A model generated the notes under the pieces. The model was given only the letters and a program-made list of their open reading frames with translations. It ran no database searches and was not told where the DNA came from. From contig JAIWNI010000006.1 of NCBI GenBank assembly GCA_025331435.1, positions 1 to 64,000 on the forward strand: DNA of 64,000 bases, given 5' to 3'. The DNA comes from Choanephora cucurbitarum. Lineage: Eukaryota; Mucoromycota; Mucoromycetes; Mucorales; Choanephoraceae. The position numbers and the translations under genes were made by a program. Shown piece after piece: positions 56,725 to 64,000 of the stretch (positions within the stretch are counted from its first letter, which is position 1; each line of letters begins with the position of its first letter).

Positions 56725-59143
56725 TAAAGTTCCGCGCACCAAGGTTTTGCCATTCTGATACATAATGTGGACGGCAGCTAATGGAATAGGACCATTATAT
56801 CTTGCGAATCGATGTATGCAAGGAAGACGATATGCTCTACGCAATTCGCATAGGCATTTGCCCGTAGTAGAGTCCACATGTGAGACATGATCAGGATCAG
56901 CTTTGTTGTCCATCAAATTGATGTATTCAAAACGAATACGATCAAAGGCAAAGCTGGTGATCCTGCCTCTCAGTTGGCTCATCTTGTCATCAGTTTCATG
57001 GCCAGTCTTATCCTTCAAGATCGTTTCAAACAAAGACTCTTGCACAATTTGTCTGTTTCTGTAGCTTTCCTGTATTTGAAAATAAAGCGAATTAACCAAA
57101 CTTGATCCAGACACAATTGTAACAATTAACTCAACCCATTCGCGAATTTTTTCGATCACCAAGCCAAGCGAATCAGAGGATGTCTTGTTGTGGCGTTTAA
57201 TACCACTGTGAGCACTTTCGACTCTGTTAGACGTGCGATTGTCCATATGCATATAGGTGTTGACATAATAGCCAACCCAATGGCGACGAAAGGCCATCAT
57301 GCTATACAAGTTTGAACGTGAGAAAATTTCATGCTAAACGCTCTAAAACTTATTTTCATTCACATTACCTGTCAAGATATGTCTTCATTTCTTTGCCTTT
57401 ATCAACGCAAAGATTATCTTGAGAGACAAATGCATCGTACTCATTCTTGAAGCCTATCAATGCTTCCTTGGTGTTGGATTGAAAAGCTATCTTGTGAATA
57501 ATAGCTTTGAATCGCTTTTCCAGCAAAGGACGGCTTTCTTTGTCTACAAAGAAGAGCAATGCAAAAATAAGTTGTCTTTACTCATAAGAAAATTCAATAT
57601 TAAATTACCAAGCTGGACTTTCTTGCTCATGCTTTTGATTAGTCTTTTCATAAAGTTGTGCACAATGTGCACATAACACAAAATGTGTTTTGACTCAGGA
57701 AACACAACCTAAATAGCATTCATCAAGGCTTGATCCTTATCAGTGACAAAGTTGTCAGGAAGAAGACTGGGATCAGTTCCACTAGGCCAGGCAATGCTTC
57801 TCAGTTGCTTCATGGCCCACTCATAAGACTCGGTAGTCTCCTTTCTCATCCAACATCCAGCAACATGGATGGTTGCAAGTTGGCTTCGGCGATACTTTGA
57901 AGCTACTGTGCCTGCAACAACAATGTTGAGCAACACCATGCGGTGGCTGTTGGTCTTGTATGTTGCATCAATGATGACACTTTCAGGGAGTCGTCTGAGC
58001 TCATCCCTTCCATGCTCATGCATGAAGAAGACAGCATTCACCTTATCATCACTGTCTACTCTGGTACGTACCTGATGCCCAGTTTGCTCCTAATCTGAGA
58101 TGAACTCAGCCATACCAGAAAACTGGTCATTGCAGAAGCGTTGCTGAATGTTATGCAAATCGCTTAATGTGATACCATTATCAACTTGCTTTTCGACCAA
58201 CAACTAGTAAGATGTGCGTATATTAGTATTGACAAATGAAAGAATAAAATGGAATTCTATCGAATTCAAAAGTAAAAGAATCTGGTCTGAAGCAGCAAAA
58301 ATAATACAAGACGAGAAAAGGATATGAAATTGAATCACTTATTCTTTATTTCCTCTTTTTATTTTGTGTTAAAAGACATTCCATCAACTAGATATTCATC
58401 TCTCAAATGCAACATCGTCGAAATGAACATAGCTGTATAAAAAATATATAGCATAAAAAAGCTCATCTTACCTTCAAAACACTTTTAGGAGTTTCTCCTT
58501 TCTTCATCATGCTACAAGCCACTTCGAAATCTTCGGGGAGAAGCTTCCTGAAGACCGAATAGGTTGACAAGTCACTGCTAAGAGCATGGTTATGCTCAAG
58601 AGTGACTTGGCGAACCTCCCAGGGCCTCTCAGTATCGCGTCCTACAGACGCATAGATGCGCAAAGGGCATCGCTTTCTACCAGATTGATAGCGTCGTCCA
58701 CTCTCGTTCGTATCTATGAAAAAGGAGTCCAGTCAATCGCTTGATTCAGCTAATCCATTTCGTTTATAATTCTCTATGCAGCACAAACTCTCGGAGCTTT
58801 CTTCTCGCTCAGCGTCGGCTTCGACTTTCTTGGCCTTTCTGTAAGTACCGCCATGTCTACATTGCAAAACAATGTAGCTGTTCTTGCTACTTCTAGCAGT
58901 GGTGATTGGGCAATTAAACTCTTTGCCCAAAGCTTGTGCTTTATCACGAAGCTCGTCCAAGCTTCTAAACTTGGCACCTACAAAGAAGATTTTTCCAAAT
59001 TCTTCCTTCATGTTGTTGGAGGATTCGGCAACGACGGTTGATACAACTTCGTGTTCACTTTCCTCTTTAGTTTCGTCAAAAACAAGCGATTTAGCATCAC
59101 TAAAATCATCCCAGTCACAAGTGACAGTGTCACTAGTCGTCAT
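56671..59143 (-). pseudogene. FAR1/MULE transposase with SWIM zinc finger (interrupted)
   Basis: Starts MTTSDTVTCDWDD at 59143. A FAR1-like DNA-binding region (FRSLDELRDKAQALGKEF, VLQCRHGG; then RKRCPLRIYA and VTLEHNHAL) is followed by the MULE core: SVIIDATYKTNSHRMVLLNIV (first Asp, about 57985) and DNFVTDKDQALMNAI (second Asp, about 57730). VESAHSGIKRH (about 57215) and a SWIM motif CLCELRRAYRLPCIHRFARY (C-x-C...C-x-H, about 56830) come next. In-frame TAGs appear at about 58092 (ISD-stop-EQTGHQ) and 57708 (NAI-stop-VVFPES), so it is probably non-functional unless these lie in introns. The frame runs through the left inverted repeat (GKTLVRGTL) and about 50 bases into flanking DNA before stopping. 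Confidence 0.8.
56725..56750 (+). repeat. Left terminal inverted repeat of MULE element
   Basis: 26 bp, exact inverted match to 59340-59365; overlaps the 3' end of the transposase reading frame. Confidence 0.85.
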
Positions 59144-59339
59144 TCGTCTTATTCGAGAATCGGTAACGGTAATTTGAGAGTTGTCTAAAGATACTTGAAA
59201 GTTTATAATAGAAAAATAACAGAAAGAAAAAAAGGTTTGATTCGAAAAAGCAAAAAAAAAAAAAAAACTTCAGGCACCAAAATGCTCGAATATTATTGGC
59301 TGTTCATATGCCTACGTAGGCATTTGACAAAACCTTGGT

Positions 59340-59365
59340 GCAAAACCTTGGTGCGCGGAACTTTA
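59340..59365 (-). repeat. Right terminal inverted repeat of MULE element
   Basis: 26 bp, partner of 56725-56750, with an extra 13-bp tandem copy on its inner side. Confidence 0.85.
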
Positions 59366-60653
59366 TTCTTCATTTAAGTAGGGTCATTGAAAAGGGCAAT
59401 TGCTCACTCATGTGGTTGATCTGAGCTGACCAGAATAATAAAGTTTTTGTACCTTTGAATATTTTCATCCATCTATCCTCTAATGTATTCTGACCAGAAT
59501 CGTCGGAATTAAACTATTGACAATGATAGCGACCTGGTCTTTGACTGAGAGAAAAAAGAAAAGCGCAAACAAAATCAAATGACATCAAATCAGGCGAATA
59601 CTACTTTATAGAGAGCTTAGTATTCCGAACAGAAGATCAGTTGACTTTTTTTTTTCTGTCTTCCACATTATTTGTCAGTCTATTGTTGCTCTTGTTGCTT
59701 GCAAGCTTTGCATATTTCTAACCTCTATGTGTCTTCAACAAGAAAGATTTCAGCACCATCAACAAACCAACAGAAACTCAGTTTATTCAACCATGTCAAT
59801 ATAATCAGGCCAAAAATTTTAAGAGTGCAAGCCAATTTCAGCTTTTTGCTTCTCGAATCCTCATTCTAAGCCTAGACCCAAAACAATCTTATTTCTCCAG
59901 AAAAAAAAACGACTTTGGTGTCTTTCTTCTTTTTATTCCTTTCAAATCTATCAGTTTCTCCTTTGTCTTTTGCTCAGGAAGATAAGAAAAGCTGTAGTTA
60001 GGGAGGCGATTAGAAGTGTATTGTGGTTGACATTATGGCTTGCAAACCCATCTAGCTGCAAGTGAGAAAAATGTTCGTTATCTAGGCAGCTCTTGGCAGA
60101 AGAGATGAACAAATGAAAAGATGTTTATATGATCGCAAATAGCTACGAAGCTTTTTTTTTATAAATACCGCTGTTATCTTCATTCTAATCAGTTATATCA
60201 CTTTATGCTATTACTGGCTAGCCAATCATATGCAAAGGTGATCTAAAAGAATCATGATTGCTCAAATTTTTCATAGCTGATATAAATCAATAAAAGTCAT
60301 TTTGAAGCAATATTCATGTCATATGAAAAACATTTTAAAAATTCATGCAGACAGAAAGAAGATTAGTTGGCCGATAAAGTCATTAGCCAACAAGGGATGT
60401 ATGAAAACAAATAAACATTCCCTTCTTATTACTAATACATCATAACCTTATAAACTGCATAGTAACCTTTAGCATGTTCCCCTAATACAAAACATTCTAT
60501 TTTCTTTTTCAAAGCAAAAAAAAAAATCTCTTGTATTCGATAGTAATGAATAAGCAAACTAAGGCAGTGATCGAGATAAATAATGAAGTACTGTTTTTCT
60601 TTTTTTTTGAAGGGATTTAGATACAAATGGAGAGAAAAAAATATACAATAGAC
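59366..60653. other. Intergenic, 1.3 kb
   Basis: No gene recognised; AT-rich with several poly-A/T runs. The right edge is the 3' flank of the reticulon gene. Confidence 0.55.
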
Positions 60654-61993
60654 TTATTCGGTCTTCTTAGGTTGAGCACTAGCGGTCTTGCTCTTTAAGA
60701 AAGATGTAGCTTGACCAGTTAATTCTCTAGCCTTAGCATTGGCAATACCTCCGTACTTTTCAGCCAAAACGCGTGCGTTCTTGGTTTGATAAGCAACATG
60801 AGCATCAACAACATCTTGGTTTTGAAGGTAGAGGCGAGGAAGGGAAAAGGCAGAAATGATGAAGAAAGCAACAATGTACTTGGTAGATACAAACTTGGCA
60901 ATGGTCCAGACCATGTAAGAGATAACTACGGAGATAGCTGAACGCCAGTTATCTTCAATCAAGACCAACTTTGTAAGTTGTTGTGTAATAAGTTCAGCAA
61001 CATCGACAGTCAGTTGAGCAGTGTGTACAACACGGTCGCGAGGGATGTAAGCACCTTGAGTCTTAAGACGTTGACTGAAATGAACAAAACATGTCAGTCT
61101 CTTCTGTTTTTTTTTTACTTCAACACCATACACCCGCACAGACAAACAGTAATTTTTCCCATTTTTTTTGTGAATAAAGATTTTTACCTGTGAGGATTGG
61201 TTACGTTTTCAGGGGCTTTTCCACTAATAAGCTTTTGACCTTGTTTGTGTGTGTTTACAAATACCCAATTCAAACCAGTAGCCAAGGTGAAGACACCAGC
61301 CAAGATTTGTAAAAGAGAATAGTATTGTGTCAAGATCAAAACAGCAAGTGATCCAGCCAAGGTAATGGCACTCTTCTTAGGGTACTCCCAATAGATGAGT
61401 GATTCCACTGATGTCTTCAAGTAGGTAGAGGGGTCTAAGTAAAAATAAAGCATAAGTATAAATGATGAGGCAAACTTTCTTTTTTCCGCTAGATAAACAA
61501 TTGACTTACTATCCTCAAATTTAATGTTAGGAGAAGTATAGGTGAAAGGCTTTTTGGCAGCTGTGCTGGAAGGCTTCTTGATTTCAGCAGGAAGAGTAGG
61601 CTTTTCAGAAACTGGGGGAGTATCAAGAGTGGTTGTTTGCTTGACAGGCTCGCTGACAACAGGAACTGTTTGCTTAACAGGTTCATCAACAATAGGAGCT
61701 GTTTGTTTGGTGGGCTCTTCGACAATAGGAGCTGCTTGTCTAACGGGTTCGTCAACTACAGGAGCTGCCTGGGTAACAGGCTCATTGGCCACAGAAGCTG
61801 TTTGGTTAACGGGCTCGTCAACCACAGGAGCTAGATTGTAGTTAAAACAAATTTTAGATTCTTCGCCCTCATTTCCATACTTTCAATACATCATAATAAA
61901 CCTACCTAAAGGAGCAGAAGGAATAGAAGATTCTTGAGTTCTGATGTCAGAAGGGGATGTAACATCAGCAATAGTAGGTTGAGAGTCAGCCAT
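60654..61993 (-). CDS. RTN1: Reticulon-like protein (ER membrane curvature)
   Basis: Four exons from MADSQPTIADV at 61993 to TASAQPKKTE at 60654. The N-terminal part holds about seven copies of an 11-residue repeat of the type APVVDEPVNQT, then KKPFTYTSPNIKFED. The reticulon homology domain begins VESLIYWEYPKKSAI, the signature RHD start, and contains two long hydrophobic hairpins (LAVLILTQYYSLLQILAGVFTL and, after an intron, the region ISYMVWTIAKF with IVAFFIISAFSLPRLYL). Reticulons shape tubular ER by inserting such hairpins in the outer leaflet. The repeat region is unlike most fungal reticulons and is probably a variable cytosolic extension. Confidence 0.92.
61608..61830 (-). repeat. 33-bp imperfect tandem repeats in reticulon N-terminus
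   Basis: About seven in-frame copies encoding variants of PVVDEPVxQTA; likely length-variable. Confidence 0.85.
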
Positions 61994-62181
61994 CTTTTTA
62001 TCGTGTACAAGAAAAAGAGAGAAAAAGGTGAAGAAAAGAAGAGGAAACAAATTACGTGTTTTTATTTCGTTTAAAAATAGAGTGCATGATAAAAAAGTTT
62101 CATCATTAGTTTTTTTTTTTCCTTTTGGTGACACACGCAAAAAAAAAGATGGGCGCTTTTGTTTATTTTCATTTAAATGAT

Positions 62182-64000
62182 TTATTCTTTCATGTCGACC
62201 ACTTCTTCTTCTTCTTTAAATGCTAGTTGAATAGCACTTGTGTACTTTGGTAGCACAGGCATCTGCTTGATAGGCAAAGACATCATATCGAAACTAAAGC
62301 AGACATTTGACTGCTCTTCTGACAAAATAGGTAATTTGGGATAACGTTGACTAAAATGATTAAGTAGTGTGTATCGGGCATTCATTCTACAAAAAAAAGA
62401 GTAAGCTGGCTGTTCAGAAAGAAACAAAAAAGTTTTTACCTCTTGCCAATGTCGATCGCTTCACCCGTTGTACTATGGCGTTTGGCGATCGCTTTTTGGA
62501 GTTCTGCATCTTCTAATGTTGCCTCATGAATCAAAAGAGTAGCATTTTTACCGGATTCAACTAATCTATCACAAGGTCTGGTATCACCAGAGTAACTGAG
62601 GATGATATATGGTCAATACACAAACAAACAAATAAAAGCAGGGTTAAAAAACAATAACTTACACTAATTTCCAGCCCGATTCGTGTTGAATTGATAAGCC
62701 GTAAGCCCACCTGCAGTGTACAACCTCTACTGGTTCTATCGAAGAAAGTCCGAGACTCTTTTTCAATTCAACTAAGCTTTTTTGTTTTGTTTTGTCTCAG
62801 TTAAACTTTAAGTTATTGGTACTCTTTGGCCTTACTTCTTTGCTTCGGTACCCTGGATTTGCCTTTTGCTGTTTGGTAACAAGACCTCATTACGTACAAA
62901 CTTTAGCTTTCTCTTGTAATCAATGAACTCTACGCCACCGTATTCAGAAAGCCAGTGTTTATAGATATAAGGAGCAACAATAGTCAAGGTTTTGTCATTG
63001 TCGTACTTGTAAGCCTTTTGAGTGACAATAAGAGTCAGTTCTTTTTTCTTCTTTTTTGCTTTTGTATACTTTACCTTTTGCCATTTGTTAATAAGTTGAA
63101 TAACACCCAAATGATGATCAGCATGCAAATGGGAGATGAAGATACACTTCAACTTCTTGATCTCTTCTTCTAAACGATCTATACCAAATCTACGCATCAT
63201 TTGTCCATAAGTTCCTTCGCCTGCATCTAACATAATGGAGCCGTAGTTTGGAATGGTCACCAGTGTTGCACTGACTAACATACACTCAGATTAATTTTCA
63301 TATGATAAAATCAAATAAGATTTGGAACTCACCATTTCTATATTTGGCAGGAATTGAACTTCCTGTGCCTAGAGTGATGATTTCTACGTCATCTCCAGGG
63401 AAGGTTTCAGACAAGTCCACTTGGGCAGCTTCTTGTCTAGCTAACTTGACAGCCTCAAGGTATTCACGGTTTTCTTCAATTTCCTTGATGGCAGGTAGCT
63501 CTATGTTAGTATGATTGAAGGCAGGTCGGTCTAGATATTCGATTCCATTTCTAGGTTCAAGGTTATACTGAAGCATGCTATCTAATCGAAAGCTATTTTT
63601 AGGTAAGCCTTTGACTAAAGTCACAAAAATGAAGAAGAAGTAAAGTTAATGTATACGTTAGATAGTCAATTGTCTTCTTACATTCGCGCAAATCCTTTAG
63701 AGGCTTATTGCTGTATTGTGGAATAGGGAATATTTTCTCATTTAACATTGACAACTTGACTTGACCTACAGCATGTGACGTAAACTGGACTGTTTGTGCG
63801 CAAATCTCTGTCGATCCAAAAATATGCTTAATTTTGAATAGAAACAAAGAGGATAAGTTTATGCGCGTGTTGTCACGTTTCTTTCATAAATAGAGGGAGA
63901 GAGACTTACATCGGTAGTTGAATCAAAAGAATGTAACCAAGTTTGATAACGCTCATCTTCAAGCACTTGTTCACCAACATAATGTATCATAACATGTGTC
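62182..64000 (-). CDS. TRZ1: tRNase Z, long form (ELAC2/Trz1-like), 3' part of the gene
   Basis: The gene is cut by the window edge; its N-terminal half lies beyond 64000. Visible exons on the minus strand read [17 protein letters not shown] and [13 protein letters not shown], typical of the N-terminal half of the long enzyme. Next comes the C-terminal metallo-beta-lactamase domain: [17 protein letters not shown] (about 63370), [16 protein letters not shown], and the metal-binding [13 protein letters not shown] (HxHxDH, about 63130). [15 protein letters not shown] and [13 protein letters not shown] follow near 62530-62600, with [11 protein letters not shown]. The enzyme cuts the 3' trailer from pre-tRNAs in nucleus and mitochondria. 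A Lys-rich insert ([12 protein letters not shown]) lies after the HxHxDH motif. It ends EEVVDMKE at 62182. Confidence 0.94.

Larger units (their letters stand above)
56725..59365. mobile_element. FAR1/MULE-type DNA transposon
   Basis: Ends are exact 26-bp inverted repeats (56725-56750 and 59340-59365, containing TTCCGCGCACCAAGG). The right end also has a 13-bp tandem duplication, CAAAACCTTGGTG (59328-59353). The single gene is a MULE-family transposase. The left repeat lies within the 3' coding end of that gene. No 8-10-bp target duplication typical of Mutator-like elements is seen, so the insertion may be old or the true ends slightly different. A perfect palindrome GCCTACGTAGGC (59310-59321) lies just inside the right end. 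Confidence 0.8.

Noticed and set aside
56716..59374. Target duplication for the MULE element
   Set aside because: The 9-base flanks (AAAATAGAT and TTCTTCATT) do not match, so none is claimed.
1..64000. tRNA or rRNA genes
   Set aside because: I looked for GGTTCGAA-type B boxes with a matching acceptor stem and found none that could be supported; a covariance-model scan was not possible.

Overview
The window is fungal nuclear DNA: AT-rich, short introns (about 50-70 nt, GTAAGT donors, CTAAC-like branch sites), chitin synthase, kinesin-4, and transposons typical of early-diverging fungi. Gene style and transposon families suggest Mucoromycota, probably Mucorales. The species cannot be named from sequence alone.

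Left third (1-20340): repeats. After a broken OTU-domain relic (1-983) comes a three-level nest of transposons. The outer layer (1483-20340) is a CMC-type (Tnp2/Plavaka-like) DNA transposon with 33-bp identical ends, a broken transposase gene and a divergent accessory gene. A Ty3/gypsy chromodomain retrotransposon (5943-17672; 389-bp LTRs with 3 differences; ATACT target duplication) sits inside an intron of that transposase. A second, smaller CMC element of the same type (9849-15764; TA duplication) sits inside the integrase zinc-finger region of the retrotransposon. A 407-bp solo LTR (19306-19712) also interrupts the outer transposase.

Middle and right: single-copy host genes with two further transposons. 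Host genes are kinesin-4 (23010-28703), an unrecognised disordered protein (36099-38026), COA3 (38096-38395), an EF-hand mitochondrial carrier (39104-41112), gamma-glutamyl phosphate reductase (43217-44783), a secreted lectin-like repeat protein (44949-46985), a C2H2/DUF3020 regulator (47875-49068), a RING-H2 ligase (50333-51143), a motif-divergent chitin synthase (52212-56247), a reticulon (60654-61993) and the 3' part of long-form tRNase Z (62182 to the window edge). Between kinesin and the disordered protein lies a 7.1-kb KDZ transposon (28809-35938) with 176-bp identical inverted ends and a 7-bp target duplication. Between chitin synthase and reticulon lies a FAR1/MULE-type element (56725-59365).

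The host genes are unrelated housekeeping, cell-wall and regulatory functions and do not form a cluster. The main novelty is in the transposons: two CMC elements share an uncharacterised accessory protein, the KDZ element carries a companion gene, and the nest gives a clear order of insertion.
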